A stretch of 64,000 bases of DNA from Phycicoccus sp. M110.8 (GCF_032464895.1 NZ_JAWDIC010000005.1:186001-250000), one strand, 5' to 3'; shown: positions 11,573 to 24,037, counted from the first letter of the stretch. Translations and numbers: made by a program. Notes: generated by a model not told the origin, from the letters alone.

Positions 11573-12390
11573 CCACCCGGCCAGCTAGCCCGGCCCGGCC
11601 CGCTCGCGTGGCCCGGCCCGCTCGTCCGTCGCGCGCGGTGGGCCGCGTCGCGGTCGTCGTGCCGGCCCGCGACGAGGAGGAGCTGCTGCCAGCGTGCCTC
11701 GACGGCATCGACGCGGCGCGTGACGCGCTGCGCTCCCGGCGCCCCGACGTCGAGGTCGTGGTGGTCGTCGTCCTCGACCGGTGCACCGACGGGACGGCGG
11801 CGGTCGTGTCCGCCCATGGGCAGGTGCGAGGCGTGTGGTCCGACACCGGGGCGGTGGGGGCCGCGCGGGCCGCGGGCGTGGCGTTCGCCCTGCAGGACGT
11901 CCCCGAGGCCGCACGGTCCGCGACGTGGATCGCCTGCACCGACGCCGACACCACCGTCCCGGCGCACTGGCTCTGGCGCCAGGTCGAGCTCGCCGAGGCA
12001 GGGGCGGACCTCGTCACGGGGACCGTCGTGCCCACGGACCTGGGTGGCGGGCTGTTCTCCCGGTGGCGTGCCGGCCACACCCTCGGCGAGGGGCACCCCC
12101 ATGTGCACGGGGCGAACCTCGGGGTCCGGGCAGACGCGTACCTCGCCGTGGGCGGCTTCCCCGCGGAACCGGTGCACGAGGACGTCCTGCTCGTCGAGGC
12201 AGTCCGCGCTGCCGGCCACCCGTGCGTGGCCACGGACACCACCCGCGTGCGGACGTCCGCGCGCCGCACGGGACGCGTCGTGGCCGGCGGGTTCGCGGGC
12301 TACCTGAGGAACCTGGCGGCGGAGCTGCCGGCGGTCCGCGCCGGAGACGCGCCGGTCGTCGAACCGGCGCCGGTGCCCGAGCACGGGTGA
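11569..12390 (+). CDS. Glycosyltransferase family 2
   Basis: A 273-residue GT-A fold glycosyltransferase. The nucleotide-sugar-binding start RVAVVVPARDEEELL follows an Ala/Pro/Arg-rich leader of about 25 residues. The metal-binding acidic motif is ACTDADTTV, followed by VTGTVVPTD and a conserved HVHGANLGVRADAYLAVGGF acceptor-side segment. There is no clear membrane segment. It is the last gene of the three-gene coupled set and probably adds the sugar later trimmed or methylated by the upstream bifunctional enzyme, or the reverse; product unknown. The stop is 21 bases from the convergent pgl stop. Confidence 0.88.
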   Translation: MTTRPASPARPARVARPARPSRAVGRVAVVVPARDEEELLPACLDGIDAARDALRSRRPDVEVVVVVVLDRCTDGTAAVVSAHGQVRGVWSDTGAVGAARAAGVAFALQDVPEAARSATWIACTDADTTVPAHWLWRQVELAEAGADLVTGTVVPTDLGGGLFSRWRAGHTLGEGHPHVHGANLGVRADAYLAVGGFPAEPVHEDVLLVEAVRAAGHPCVATDTTRVRTSARRTGRVVAGGFAGYLRNLAAELPAVRAGDAPVVEPAPVPEHG

Positions 12391-12411
12391 GCGACGCCGG
12401 TCGGGTGGCGG

Positions 12412-13155
12412 TCAGCCGCGGACGGGCAGCTCCGCGGCCGCGTCGGAGTCGACCAGCCACAGCGTCTCGGCGGAGCCGTGCACCTGGGCCGCGGATGACT
12501 CGTCCGGGGCGGCGCCGGCCACGCCGTGGCGCACCGCCTCGGCCTTGTCGGCCCCGGCCACGAGGAACCACACGCGCTCGGAGCGGTTGAGGCACTCGAA
12601 GGTGAGGGAGACCCGGTCCGGCGGCGGCTTGGGCGACTCGTGCACGGCGACCGCGATGGCGTCGGTGGTCTGCTGTGCCGGGTGGCCCGGGAACAGGGAC
12701 GCCACGTGGCCGTCGGGGCCGACCCCCAGGATCATGACGTCGAACTCGCCGGCACCGGTGGCGCGCACCGCCGCGGCATACTCCTGCGCGCTCTGCTCGG
12801 CCGAGTCGGTGAGGTCAGGACCGGGCACGCGGTGCACCCGCTGCGGGTCCAGGCCGAGGCTGGTGAGCCCGGCGTCGTCGTTCTGGGTGTCATTGCGCTC
12901 GGGGTCCCCGGCCGGCAGGTAGCGCTCGTCGCCCCACCAGATCGAGACGGTCGACCAGTCGACCGCGTCACGCGCCGGCAGGGCCGCGAGGGAGGCGATG
13001 ATGGCCGAGCCCATCGACCCACCGGTGAGCGACACGTGCGGCTCGCGGCCCCGCGACTGGGCGTCGACGAGGGCCGTGACCAGCCTGGCGGCGGAGGCGT
13101 CGGCCAGGGCCTGCTTCGACGGGTGGACGACGACGCGCGCCCGCGCCCCGCTCAC
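12412..13155 (-). CDS. pgl: 6-phosphogluconolactonase
   Basis: A 247-residue Pgl/DevB enzyme hydrolysing 6-phosphogluconolactone in the oxidative pentose-phosphate pathway. Recognisable segments are VSLTGGSMG (substrate phosphate loop), WWGDERYLPAGDPERN, and ILGVGPDGHVASLFPGHPA with the catalytic-region histidine. Last gene of tkt-tal-pgi-zwf-opcA-pgl; its start overlaps the opcA stop by 4 bases. Confidence 0.96.
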   Translation of the reverse strand: MSGARARVVVHPSKQALADASAARLVTALVDAQSRGREPHVSLTGGSMGSAIIASLAALPARDAVDWSTVSIWWGDERYLPAGDPERNDTQNDDAGLTSLGLDPQRVHRVPGPDLTDSAEQSAQEYAAAVRATGAGEFDVMILGVGPDGHVASLFPGHPAQQTTDAIAVAVHESPKPPPDRVSLTFECLNRSERVWFLVAGADKAEAVRHGVAGAAPDESSAAQVHGSAETLWLVDSDAAAELPVRG

Positions 13156-14401
13156 GAGGCGGCCTCCGAGGAGCTGGTCGCCTTCGCGCCCGCCTTCGCG
13201 GCCTTGGTGGTCGCCGTGCCCTTGGCTGCCTTCGTGGTGCGCTTCCCGGCGGCCTTCTTCGCAGCTGGTGCCGCGTCCTCGGAGCGCTCGTCGCGCTTGT
13301 CCGCGAGCTTCCGCTCGGCGGCCTTGCGCACCGAGGTGTCGTCGGCCTTGTCCGGGGGCGGGGGAGCGCTGACCATCGTCGCGCTGCCCGCCTTGTGGTT
13401 GGCCCGCGCGATGCGCTTGGACTCGCGCTCGGCGTCCTTGACCGAGGGCGCCTCACCCTCGCGGACCGCCTCGGTGGCGGTGACCGACTTGGTGCCGACC
13501 CGGGCCAGGCCCTTGCTGATCGTCTCCTCGTAGATCTCGTCGGGGTCGAGGCGGCGGAGCTCGTCGGCGAGGCACTCGGCCGTGGCCCGGCGAGCCAGGG
13601 AGATCCGGCGCACCGGCTGGCCCGGCTGGCTCAGCGTCGCGATGACGCCGTCCGGCCGGACGAGGTCCACCGGCCCGCTGCGCCGCTCGAGGCGCACGCT
13701 GACCATGCCGCTGCCGGCGCGGGTGCGGGCCCGCTGCACCGGACAGCGCAGCGTCTCCGCCAGCCATGCCGCCAGCAGGTCCGTCGACGGGGAGTCGGAG
13801 CCGCCGGTGACCGTGGCCTCCAGCACCGGCTCGAACGGCGGCTGGTCGAGCGCCGCGGCCAGCAGCCCGCGCCACAGGGTGATGCGCGTCCAGGCCAGGT
13901 CGGTGTCGCCCTTGGTGTAGGTCTTCGCCCGGCTCTTGAGCGTGGCGCGCGGGTTCTTGGACTCCGCGGCGTCGGTGATCCGGCGCTGCGCCATCGCGCC
14001 GATGGGGTCGGCGGCGACGTCGGTGGGGGCGTCCTTGGGCCACCAGGCGACGACGGGGGAGTCGGGGAGCAGGAGGGGGATGACGACGCTGCGACCGTGC
14101 TGGGTCAGCGCGCCGTAGAGCCGCAGCACGACGACCTCGCTGGCGCCGGCGTCACCCCCGACGCGGATCTGGGCGTCGATGCGCGACTGTCCGCGCCGGT
14201 TGCCGAGGACGACCGCGATGATGCGGCACGGGTGCTGGCGGCTCGCGTCGTTGGCGGCCTCGATGGCCTCCTCGGCGTCCTTCTCGTCCACGACGATGAG
14301 CAGCGTCAGGACGCGGCCCAGGGCCATGGCCCCGGTGTCCTGGCGCAGGGCGACCAGCTTCTTGCTGATCGCCACCGTCGTGGTGCTGGGCAGGTCGACG
14401 A

Positions 14402-14405
<4 letters not shown>
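13152..14405 (-). CDS. opcA: Glucose-6-phosphate dehydrogenase assembly protein OpcA
   Basis: A 417-residue OpcA, the actinobacterial and cyanobacterial protein that promotes assembly or redox control of Zwf. The N-terminus MIVDLPSTTTVAISKKL and the WWPKDAP segment are family-typical. The last 100 or so residues are unusual: a charged stretch followed by a Lys/Ala/Thr-rich tail resembling a histone H1-like or AlgP-like tail (KAAKGTATTKAAKAGAKA). The TTG start overlaps the zwf stop (TTGA) and gives the canonical N-terminus. Confidence 0.95.
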
Positions 14406-15942
<1,537 letters not shown>

Positions 15943-15946
<4 letters not shown>

Positions 15947-17601
15947 GCGGTCGCCTCTGCGCCGGGGAGGCCACGCAGGACGGCGCTGAGCTGCGTCAGG
16001 CCGGCGTCGTGGTCGGTGAGGTGCAGGCGCAGGACCGGTCGGCCGTGCTCGGCGAGGACCTGGGCGTCGCCGGCGGCCTGGGCCGCGACGAAGTCGCCGA
16101 AGGAGAACTCGCGACCGGGGACAGCGAGGTCCTCGTGCGGCTCGGTGGTCACCTGCAGGTAGACGCCGGTGGCCGGGCCGCCCTTGTGGAACTGGCCGGT
16201 GGAGTGCAGGAACCGCGGGCCCCAGCCGAACGTGGTGGGGCGGCCGGTGTGGCGGGCCAGGACCGGGCGCACCGACGCGAGGTCGGCGTCGGCCAGGCGG
16301 TCGAGGTAGGCCATGACCGCCACGTAGCCGCGCTGGGCGTCGAGCTGCCCGAACAGGGCGGCGAGGGCGTCCGGCACGGTGGTCGCGCCGCCGAGCCAGT
16401 CCCCGCCGAGGGCGCGGATCTCGATGGCGCCGTCGGTGGCGGCCGGTGCGTCGGCGGAGCCCATGCCCTGGTCGAGCAGGGTGCGGGCGGCCTTCTTGGC
16501 GCTCTCGACGTCAGGCTGGTCGAACGGGTCGATGCCGAGCAGGCGGCCGGCGGCCGCGGTCGCGACCTCCCACAGGAGCAGCTGGGCGCCGAGCGGTCCG
16601 CTCACCTCGACGGTGGAGTGGTCGGCGTGCACCGGCTCGCCGGGGGAGTCGGAGTCGTCGTCCCCCTCGCCGACGAGGCGCACCACGGTGACGTCGGCTG
16701 CCGGCCGGGCGACCTCCGGGTCGTCCTCCCCGCCGACGACGACGGGCAGGATGCCGGTGCCCTGCTTGCCGGTGGACTCGGCGATGAGCTGCTCGGCCCA
16801 GTCCGCGAAGCCGACGATGCCCGAGCCTGCGTCGACGAGCACGAGCTTGTCGCGCAGTGGGTCGGTGCCCGCCATCGCCGCGCCGAGGCGCAGGCCGGGG
16901 TTGGCGTCGTCGTCGGCGCTGAGCACGTCGGCGACGGCCTCGGCGTCGTCGAGCAGGGACTCGATGTCCACCCCCGCGAGGCCGGACGGGACCAGCCCGA
17001 AGGCGGTCAGCGCGGAGTAGCGCCCGCCGACGTTGGGGTCGGCGTTGACGACGCGGTACCCGTCGGCGCGCGACTGCTCGTCGAGCGGGCTGCCCGGGTC
17101 GGTCACGACGACGATCCGGGTGGTCGGGTCGATGCCCTTCTCCGAGAAGGCGGCCTGGAAGGCGCGGCGCTGGGAGTCGGTCTCGACGGTGGAGCCGGAC
17201 TTGCTCGAGACCACCACGACGGTGCGCTCGAGGTCGGTGATCGCGTCGCGGACCATGTCGGGCTGGGAGGAGTCGAGGACGACCAGGTCGACCCCGGCCG
17301 TCGCGCAGATCACCTCGGGCGCGAGCGAGGAACCGCCCATGCCGCACAGGACCACCCGGTCGACGCCCTCGGCACGGAGCTGGTCGCGCAGGGCGGCCAC
17401 CTCACCGACCAGCGGGCGCGACGAGCGCGGCAGGTTGACCCACGACAGCCGGATCGCGGCCTCGGACTCGGCGTCCGGGCCCCAGAGGGTGGCGTCCTGG
17501 GCGAACAGGTGGCTGGCGAACTGCGCCTCGACGAGCTCGGGGACCTTCGACGCGATCGCGTCGGCGGCCGCGCCTGAGGCGACGACGCCGAGTGCGCTCA
17601 C
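15943..17601 (-). CDS. pgi: Glucose-6-phosphate isomerase
   Basis: A 552-residue phosphoglucose isomerase of the type found in actinobacterial pentose-phosphate operons. The SIS-type sugar-phosphate sites are visible: [15 protein letters not shown] and [15 protein letters not shown]. The C-terminal half holds [23 protein letters not shown] at 17601 is chosen because it overlaps the tal stop (GTGA) and immediately precedes the conserved region; the frame stays open upstream only as antisense-free run-on inside tal. It interconverts glucose-6- and fructose-6-phosphate and recycles carbon into Zwf. Confidence 0.95.
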
Positions 17602-18797
17602 TTGTCGCCCTCGGTGCCGCCCTGGGCGGTCGTGCGGACGTCCTGGTCCGTGCTGTCGTCGGCCTTGCCCTCGGCGTCCACGTCGGCGCGCGCGAGGTCC
17701 AGGTCGTGCTGGGCCTCGTCGAGCAGCTCCTGCCAGGACACCTCGAACTTCTCGACGCCCTCGCGCTCCAGCACGTCCGTGACGTCGGTGTAGGAGATCC
17801 CGAGCGACTCCAGGTGGTCCAGCAGCTCGCCGGCCTGGGCGTAGGCACCGGTGACCGCGTCGCCGGTGACCTTGCCGTGGTCGATGACGGCCTCGAGGGT
17901 CTTCTCCGGCATGGTGTTCACCGTGTTGGGGGCGACCAGCTCGGTGACGTAGAGCGTGTCGGAGTAGTCGGGGTTCTTCACGCCGGTGGAGGCCCACAGC
18001 GGGCGCTGCGCGTTGGCGCCGTCGTCCGCGAGGTTCTGCCAGCGCGGGGTCGAGAAGACCTCCTCGTACGCCTGGTACGCCAGCCGTGCGTTCGCCACGC
18101 CGGCCTGGCCCTTGAGGGCCTTGGCCTCGTCGGTGCCGATCGCGTCGAGGCGCTTGTCGATCTCGGTGTCGACGCGCGAGACGAAGAACGAGGCGACCGA
18201 GTGGATCTGCGACAGGTCCTTGCCGGCCTCGCGGGCCTGCTCCAGGCCGGTGAGGAACGCGTTCATGACCCCGCGGTACCGGTCGAGGGAGAAGATCAGC
18301 GTGACGTTGACGCTGATGCCCTCGGCGAGCACCTGCGAGATGGCGGGGAGGCCCTCGACGGTGGCGGGGATCTTGATGAGCACGTTGGGGCGGTCGACGG
18401 TGGACCACAGCTCCTTGGCCTGCTCGACCGTCTTGGCGGTCTCGTGGGCCAGGCGCGGGTCGACCTCGATCGAGACGCGGCCGTCCTTGCCGCCGGTGGC
18501 GTCGAAGACGGGGCGCAGGATGTCGGCGGCGTTGCGCACGTCGTCGGTGGTCAGGCCGAAGACGGCCTGGTCGACGGTGTCGCCGGCGGCGGCGTGCTTG
18601 CGCAGGTCGGCGTCGTAGCGGTCACCCTTGGCGAGGGCGGCCTGGAAGATCGAGGGGTTGGTCGTCACGCCGACCACGCCCTTGGTGTCGATGAGCTCCT
18701 GCAGGTTGCCGGTCTCGATCCGGTCCCGCGAGAGGTCGTCCAGCCACACGGAGACGCCGTTGTCGGCGAGGGCCTTCAGTGCTGCGTTCTCGGTCAT
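17598..18797 (-). CDS. tal: Transaldolase
   Basis: A 399-residue transaldolase moving a three-carbon dihydroxyacetone unit between sugar phosphates. [13 protein letters not shown] at the N-terminus, [10 protein letters not shown], and the Schiff-base lysine region [15 protein letters not shown] are diagnostic. The C-terminal 25 residues are an acidic, polar extension. ATG at 18797 has the purine-rich AAGGGAAAG about 9 bases upstream. Located 5 bases after tkt in the pentose-phosphate operon. Confidence 0.97.
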   Translation of the reverse strand: MTENAALKALADNGVSVWLDDLSRDRIETGNLQELIDTKGVVGVTTNPSIFQAALAKGDRYDADLRKHAAAGDTVDQAVFGLTTDDVRNAADILRPVFDATGGKDGRVSIEVDPRLAHETAKTVEQAKELWSTVDRPNVLIKIPATVEGLPAISQVLAEGISVNVTLIFSLDRYRGVMNAFLTGLEQAREAGKDLSQIHSVASFFVSRVDTEIDKRLDAIGTDEAKALKGQAGVANARLAYQAYEEVFSTPRWQNLADDGANAQRPLWASTGVKNPDYSDTLYVTELVAPNTVNTMPEKTLEAVIDHGKVTGDAVTGAYAQAGELLDHLESLGISYTDVTDVLEREGVEKFEVSWQELLDEAQHDLDLARADVDAEGKADDSTDQDVRTTAQGGTEGDK

Positions 18798-18802
18798 GGA
18801 AT

Positions 18803-20971
18803 TCACTTTCCCTTGACGGTCTTGAGGGACTTCTTGGCGGCGGCGACCACGGTCTCGGGGGTGAACCCGAACTCGCGGAAGAGCGTCGCCGCGTCGGCGG
18901 AGGCGCCGAAGTGGTCGATGCCGATGATCTCGCCGGCGTCGCCGACGATCTCGTGCCAGCCCTGGGGGACCCCGGCCTCGACGGACACGCGGGCCCGCAC
19001 CGCGGCGGGCAGGACCTTCTCGCGGTAGGCGGCGGACTGCTCGTCGAACCACTCGCGGCACGGCATGGAGACCACGCGGGTCCCGATGCCGGACTTCTCG
19101 AGCTTCTCGCGGGCGGCGACGGCCAGCTGCACCTCGGAGCCGGTGGCCACGAGGATCACGTCGGGGGTGCCGGTGCTCGCCTCGTACAGGACGTAGCCGC
19201 CCTTGGCGACGTTGCTCGCCTTCGCGGCACCGTCGGCGCCGCCGCGCGGGACGACGGGCAGCGGCTGGCGCGAGAGGGCCAGGCCCGCGGGGCGACGGTT
19301 CTTGAGGATCGCGACCCAGGCGGCCGCGGTCTCGTTGGCGTCGGCGGGACGGACCACGTCGAAGTCCGGGATCGCCCGCAGCGCCGCGAGGTGCTCGATC
19401 GGCTGGTGGGTCGGGCCGTCCTCGCCGAGGCCGATCGAGTCGTGCGTCCAGACGAAGGTGACGGGCGCGCGCTGGATGGCGGCGAGGCGGACGGCCGGGC
19501 GCATGTAGTCGGAGAAGACGAGGAACGTGCCGCCGTACGGGCGGGTGAGTCCCTCGAGCGCGATCCCGTTGAGGATCAGGCCCATCCCGAACTCGCGGAT
19601 CCCGAAGTGCAGCGTGCGGCCGTAGGGGTCGCCGCTCCACTCGCGGGTCTGCTTGGCACGCGGGATGAAGGACGGCTGGCCCTCCATCGTCGTGTTGTTG
19701 GACTCGGCGAGGTCGGCCGAGCCGCCCCACAGCTCCGGGACGGCGTCGGCGAGGGCGCCGAGGACCTTGCCGGACGCCGCGCGCGTGGCGACACCCTTGG
19801 CGTCCGCCTCCCAGACGGGGAGCTTCTTGTCGAAGCCGGCGGGCAGCTCGTGGGCGACGAGGCGGTCGAGCAGCGTGGCGCGCTCGGGGTTGGCCTTGCG
19901 CCACGCGGCATACGACTTGTCCCACGCCTTGCGCGCGGCCTGGCCGCGCTTGCCCACCTTGCGGGTGTGGGCCAGCAGCGACCGCGGCACCTCGAAGGTC
20001 TTCTTCGGGTCGAAGCCGAGCAGCTCCTTGGTCGCGGCGATCTCGTCGGCGCCGAGGGCGGAGCCGTGCGACTTGCCGGTGTCCTGCTTGTTCGGGGCCG
20101 GCCAGGCGATGATCGTCCGCAGGACGATGAGGGTGGGGCGGCGCGAGGTGCGGCTGCGCTCGAGGGCGCCGTAGAGCTGGTCGACGTTCTCGACGTACCC
20201 GCCGCTTGAGCCGTCGCCGCGCCAGTCGATGGTGACGGTGTTCCAGCCGTACGCCTCGTAGCGGGCCGCGACGTCCTCGGAGAAGGAGATCTCGGTCTTG
20301 TCCTCGATCGAGATCGTGTTCTGGTCGTAGATGACCGTGAGGTTGCCGAGCTCCTGGTGGCCGGCGAGGGCCGACGCCTCGTGGGTGACGCCTTCCATGA
20401 TGTCGCCGTCGGAGGCGATGACCCAGACGTGGTGGTCGAACGGGCTCGTGCCCGGGCGGGCCTCGGGGTCGAGCAGGCCCCGCTGGCGGCGCTGCGCGAA
20501 CGCCATGCCGACGGCGGACGCCAGGCCGGAGCCGAGCGGCCCGGTCGTGATCTCGACGCCGTCGGTGTGGTGGACCTCGGGGTGGCCCGGGGTCTTGGAG
20601 CCCCAGGTGCGCAGGGCCTTGAGGTCGTCGAGCTCGAGCCCGTAGCCGGAGAGGTACAGCTGGATGTACTGGGTGAGGCTGGAGTGGCCCGCCGACAGGA
20701 CGAACCGGTCACGCCCGAGCCAGTGCGGGTCGCTCGGGTCGTGCCGCATCACGTTCTGGTACAGCAGGTATGCCGCGGGCGCGAGGCTCATCGCGGTGCC
20801 CGGGTGGCCGTTGCCGACCTTCTGCACGGCGTCCGCAGCGAGGACGCGGGCGGTGTCGACAGCCCGGACGTCGAGGTCGCTCCAGCCCACCTTCCGGGCG
20901 ACCGGTCGCTTGAGCGACTTGCTCCGGGTGGCCGTGGCCGAGGACTTGGGCGGGCGGGCTGCTGTGGGCAC
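18803..20971 (-). CDS. tkt: Transketolase
   Basis: A 722-residue thiamine-diphosphate transketolase, first gene of the pentose-phosphate operon. The cofactor site is seen at [14 protein letters not shown] and [13 protein letters not shown] with the [12 protein letters not shown] segment; the pyrimidine domain contains [20 protein letters not shown]. About 25 basic, Ser/Ala-rich residues precede the usual start. GTG at 20971 has GAGGAG about 11 bases upstream. The leader upstream carries TAGTCT (minus strand, 21039-21034), a possible -10. Confidence 0.98.
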   Translation of the reverse strand: MPTAARPPKSSATATRSKSLKRPVARKVGWSDLDVRAVDTARVLAADAVQKVGNGHPGTAMSLAPAAYLLYQNVMRHDPSDPHWLGRDRFVLSAGHSSLTQYIQLYLSGYGLELDDLKALRTWGSKTPGHPEVHHTDGVEITTGPLGSGLASAVGMAFAQRRQRGLLDPEARPGTSPFDHHVWVIASDGDIMEGVTHEASALAGHQELGNLTVIYDQNTISIEDKTEISFSEDVAARYEAYGWNTVTIDWRGDGSSGGYVENVDQLYGALERSRTSRRPTLIVLRTIIAWPAPNKQDTGKSHGSALGADEIAATKELLGFDPKKTFEVPRSLLAHTRKVGKRGQAARKAWDKSYAAWRKANPERATLLDRLVAHELPAGFDKKLPVWEADAKGVATRAASGKVLGALADAVPELWGGSADLAESNNTTMEGQPSFIPRAKQTREWSGDPYGRTLHFGIREFGMGLILNGIALEGLTRPYGGTFLVFSDYMRPAVRLAAIQRAPVTFVWTHDSIGLGEDGPTHQPIEHLAALRAIPDFDVVRPADANETAAAWVAILKNRRPAGLALSRQPLPVVPRGGADGAAKASNVAKGGYVLYEASTGTPDVILVATGSEVQLAVAAREKLEKSGIGTRVVSMPCREWFDEQSAAYREKVLPAAVRARVSVEAGVPQGWHEIVGDAGEIIGIDHFGASADAATLFREFGFTPETVVAAAKKSLKTVKGK

Positions 20972-21145
20972 TGAGAGGTCTCCTCACGCTGGGTGCACTG
21001 TCGGCTGCACCGGTGGCAACGACAACGGCTCCGAGACTAGTCCCGGGCGTGACGCGCGTCGCATCCAGTCCCGTGGGTCGGGCCGCGCGGGCCCGGGGCT
21101 AGACTGGCCGGGCCCGACTGACCTGCTCCACCCGCGAAGGACGCC

Positions 21146-22096
21146 GTGACCGCAATCGATCCGACCGCCCGGGTCCCCGCGTCCCCGGCGCCGGCGAAGC
21201 GCAGCAAGGCAGCCGCGTACCTCGCACTCACCAAGCCCCGCATCATCGAGCTGCTGCTCGTGACGACGGTGCCGGTGATGTTCTTGGCGCACAAGGGAGT
21301 TCCGTCCCTGTGGCTCATCGTGGCGACGCTCGTCGGCGGCGCGCTCAGCGCCGGCGCGGCCAACACGTTCAACTGCGTCTACGACCGCGACATCGACGCC
21401 GAGATGCACCGCACGAGCAACCGGCCGATGGTCACCGGCGAGGTGTCGCCGCGTGAGGGCCTGGTCTTCGGTGTCGTCCTCACCGTCGTCTCGACGGCGT
21501 GGTTCCTCGCCTTCGTCAACGTCCTGTCCGCGGCGCTGAGCCTCGGCGCGATCGTCATGTATGCCGTGGGCTACACGATGCTGCTCAAGCGCCGGACCCG
21601 TCAGAACATCGTGTGGGGCGGCGCGGCCGGGTGCATGCCGGTCCTCATCGGCTGGTCGGCGGTCGCCAACTCCGTGTCGTGGTCGGCCGTCATGCTCTTC
21701 CTCGTCATCTTCTTCTGGACGCCGCCGCACTACTGGCCGCTGTCGATGAAGTTCAAGGACGACTACGCCGCGGCGCACGTGCCGATGCTGCCGGTCGTCG
21801 AGCGCTTCGTCGTCGTGGCGCGGCAGATCGTCGCCTACTCGTGGGCGATGGTCGTGGCCTCCCTGGCGCTGGTGTGGGTCAACCCCATGGGGTGGCTCTA
21901 CCTCGCGACCGCGGTCGTGACGGGCGGGTTCTTCCTGGCCGAGGCGTACCGCCTCCTGCGCGCCGCCAAGGCCGGTGCCGGCCCCACGGTGCTGAAGCCG
22001 ATGCGGCTGTTCCACTTCTCGATCAGCTACGTCGCGATCCTCTTCCTCGGCGTGGCCCTCGACCCGCTGTTCTACCTCTCCGTCACCGGCCGCTGA
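21146..22096 (+). CDS. ctaB: Protoheme IX farnesyltransferase (heme O synthase)
   Basis: A 316-residue polytopic membrane UbiA-family prenyltransferase that converts heme B to heme O for cytochrome oxidase. [14 protein letters not shown] opens the membrane region, and the Asp-rich prenyl-diphosphate site is [22 protein letters not shown]. About eight or nine hydrophobic segments follow. It is divergent from tkt; a TAGACT hexamer at 21100-21105 may be its -10. Heme A synthase and SURF1 elsewhere in this window belong to the same oxidase maturation pathway. The 3' end overlaps the convergent MFS gene by 14 bases. Confidence 0.97.
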   Translation: MTAIDPTARVPASPAPAKRSKAAAYLALTKPRIIELLLVTTVPVMFLAHKGVPSLWLIVATLVGGALSAGAANTFNCVYDRDIDAEMHRTSNRPMVTGEVSPREGLVFGVVLTVVSTAWFLAFVNVLSAALSLGAIVMYAVGYTMLLKRRTRQNIVWGGAAGCMPVLIGWSAVANSVSWSAVMLFLVIFFWTPPHYWPLSMKFKDDYAAAHVPMLPVVERFVVVARQIVAYSWAMVVASLALVWVNPMGWLYLATAVVTGGFFLAEAYRLLRAAKAGAGPTVLKPMRLFHFSISYVAILFLGVALDPLFYLSVTGR

Positions 22097-23390
22097 CCTC
22101 CAGCGGGGCGGTCGCAGCCGGCGTCGGCTCGGGCATGTCCCGCAGCCCCCGCAGCGGGCTCCACCACATGGACAGGCATGCCACCACGTGCACGCCGGCC
22201 ATCAGGGCGATGGTCTCGCGCAGCCCCAGCGCCGACCCGAGCCAGCCGGCGACGAGGCCGGCGACCGGCATGGTGCCGAGGTTGACCACCTGGGCGGTCG
22301 TCACCTGCCGGGCGACCATGTCGGCCGGCACGTAGCGGTTGCGCCAGGCGCCGCGCACGATGTTGCCCGCGACGACGCCGATGCCGACGAGCAGCATGCC
22401 CAGCACCATCGCGCCGAGGCGCGGTCCGGGCGCCCCGAGCGGGACGAGCAGGGCGGGCGGCCCGGCGAGCAGCTGCAGGACCATCAGCGTCCGGGCCGAG
22501 CCCAGCCGGCGGGACACGGCGGTCGCGACGGCCGCGCCGACGACGCCCCCGAGGGCGCCGACCGCCATGACGACCCCGACCGCGCCCTGGCCGAGGTGGA
22601 CGTCCCGGACGAGGAAGAGGACGAGCAGCGCGCCGTAGCCGGTGAGGCCGAAGTTGCTGGCGCCGCCCATGAGCGTGAAGAACCGCAGGATGCGGTCGTG
22701 CCGGATGTAGTCGATGCCCTCGCGGATCCGGGTCCACAACGAGGCGCCGTCGTCGGGCCCGTCCCCGGCCGGTTCGGTGTCGGGCCGGTCGAGCCGCAGC
22801 CGCAGCAGGCAGGCGGCGGAGACGAGGAAGCTGAGCGCGTCGGCGGCCAGCCCCCAGACGGCCGAGAGCAGCTGCGCGAGCAGGCCGCCGAGGCCCGGCC
22901 CGGCGACCTGCATCGCCGACTCGGTGCCGAACAGCCGGGCGAAGGCCGACTCCTGCTGCTCGCTCGGGGCCACCTGGCGGACCAGGGACGGGTACGCGGC
23001 CCGGAAGAAGACGGTGCACACGCCGTTCGCGAAGGCAGCCGCGGCGAGGTGCGGAAGGGTCAGCACGTCCAGGGCCCAGGCCGCCGGGACACTGGCCAGG
23101 GTCAGCGCGGCGACGACGTCGCTGGCGACCATGACGCGCCGGGCCGGCAGCCGGTCCACCCAGGCCCCGGCGGGCAGGCCGACGACGAGCCAGGGCGCCC
23201 AGGCGGCGGCCGTCAGCAGCCCCATCCAGCCGGGCCCGGCGTCGAAGCCGACGACCGCGAGCAGGGGCAGCAGGACCGAGGTGGTCGCGTTGCCGAGGAC
23301 GCTGACGCCCTCGCCGAACCAGAGCAGGCCGAAGTCCCGGTTGCGCGTCAGCGGGGGAGCGGGCGCAACCGGTGCGGGGCGGGCCGTCAT
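22083..23390 (-). CDS. MFS transporter (drug exporter-like)
   Basis: A 435-residue major facilitator with twelve predicted membrane segments. [19 protein letters not shown] at the start and [15 protein letters not shown] in the loop between helices 2 and 3 match the enterobactin-exporter/tetracycline-resistance-like group. ATG at 23390 overlaps the stop of the ArsR-type regulator by 4 bases, so the pair forms a regulator-transporter operon and the exporter is probably induced by the regulator's ligand. The substrate cannot be read from sequence. Confidence 0.9.
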   Translation of the reverse strand: MTARPAPVAPAPPLTRNRDFGLLWFGEGVSVLGNATTSVLLPLLAVVGFDAGPGWMGLLTAAAWAPWLVVGLPAGAWVDRLPARRVMVASDVVAALTLASVPAAWALDVLTLPHLAAAAFANGVCTVFFRAAYPSLVRQVAPSEQQESAFARLFGTESAMQVAGPGLGGLLAQLLSAVWGLAADALSFLVSAACLLRLRLDRPDTEPAGDGPDDGASLWTRIREGIDYIRHDRILRFFTLMGGASNFGLTGYGALLVLFLVRDVHLGQGAVGVVMAVGALGGVVGAAVATAVSRRLGSARTLMVLQLLAGPPALLVPLGAPGPRLGAMVLGMLLVGIGVVAGNIVRGAWRNRYVPADMVARQVTTAQVVNLGTMPVAGLVAGWLGSALGLRETIALMAGVHVVACLSMWWSPLRGLRDMPEPTPAATAPLEVSGR

Positions 23391-23983
23391 GGCTGCGCCG
23401 GGAACCCTCGGGCGAACACGAGCACGGGTTCGCGCTCGGCCCCGTCGTCGGGGACCTCGCGGTTCCCCCACCGCATCAGCACGTCGACGATCTCCTCGGC
23501 GACCTGCCCCAGCTCCTCCGGGGTGAGGCGCAGCCAGTTCTGCGTGGCGAAGGAGGCGGCGTCCCACTCGGGCACGTCGGGGGCCTGCGCGTTCCACTGC
23601 TGCACGCGCTCGAACTGGCGCTGGAGGTGCATGGCCTCTGCCGCGTGGGCCGCGGTCACGGCCGCCGTGTCGTCCGCGAAGTCGGCCCGGGACCAGCGGG
23701 TCCCGCTGTCGACGAGCCGCCACCACCGCTCGCGCCGGTCACGCGCGAGCTCCGGCGCCTCCTCGACGAGGCCGGCCTCGGCCAGGACCTTGAGGTGGTG
23801 GCTGGCGCTGCCCACGGCCTGCCCGGTGCGCTGCGCGAGGTGCGAGGCCGTCGAGGGCCCGTCGACCTTGAGGGCGTCCATCATGCGCGCCCGGAACGGG
23901 TTGGCCATGGCCGAGAGCGCCTTGGCGTCGGTGACGGCCCGGATGCCGGGTCGAGGGTTCCGGGCAGGAGGTGGTGTGGCCAT
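23387..23983 (-). CDS. ArsR-type winged-helix transcriptional regulator
   Basis: A 198-residue regulator with an N-terminal winged helix: LSAMANPFRARMMDALK, then STASHLAQRTGQAVGSASHH as the helix-turn-helix, and GLVEEAPELARDRRERWW as the wing. The C-terminal half is helical and probably senses a ligand; no metal-binding cysteine pair is seen, so it is unlikely to be a metal sensor. ATG at 23983 is preferred over an upstream start because a promoter and inverted repeats occupy the sequence just upstream. Coupled to the MFS gene. Confidence 0.87.
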   Translation of the reverse strand: MATPPPARNPRPGIRAVTDAKALSAMANPFRARMMDALKVDGPSTASHLAQRTGQAVGSASHHLKVLAEAGLVEEAPELARDRRERWWRLVDSGTRWSRADFADDTAAVTAAHAAEAMHLQRQFERVQQWNAQAPDVPEWDAASFATQNWLRLTPEELGQVAEEIVDVLMRWGNREVPDDGAEREPVLVFARGFPAQP

Positions 23984-24029
23984 GTGCACAAGAGTAGTTG
24001 TGCAAGGACGATTGCACAAGACGTCTTGT
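23984..24029 (-). promoter_or_regulatory. Palindrome-rich operator and probable leaderless promoter of arsR-MFS
   Basis: In only 54 bases between the regulator and heme A synthase there are nested palindromes: TTGTGCAA (23998-24005) and its inverted partner TTGCACAA (24012-24019) six bases apart, plus a perfect 14-base palindrome ACAAGACGTCTTGT (24016-24029). Reading on the minus strand, TTGTGC (24019-24014) and TACTCT (23996-23991) are spaced 17 bases, like -35 and -10. That puts the transcript start at about the ATG, i.e. a leaderless mRNA. Autorepression is inferred. Confidence 0.6.
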
Positions 24030-24037
24030 GGATATGC

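Noticed and set aside
12391-12411. Bidirectional terminator between the glycosyltransferase and pgl
   Set aside because: The 21-base gap has no convincing stem of its own.
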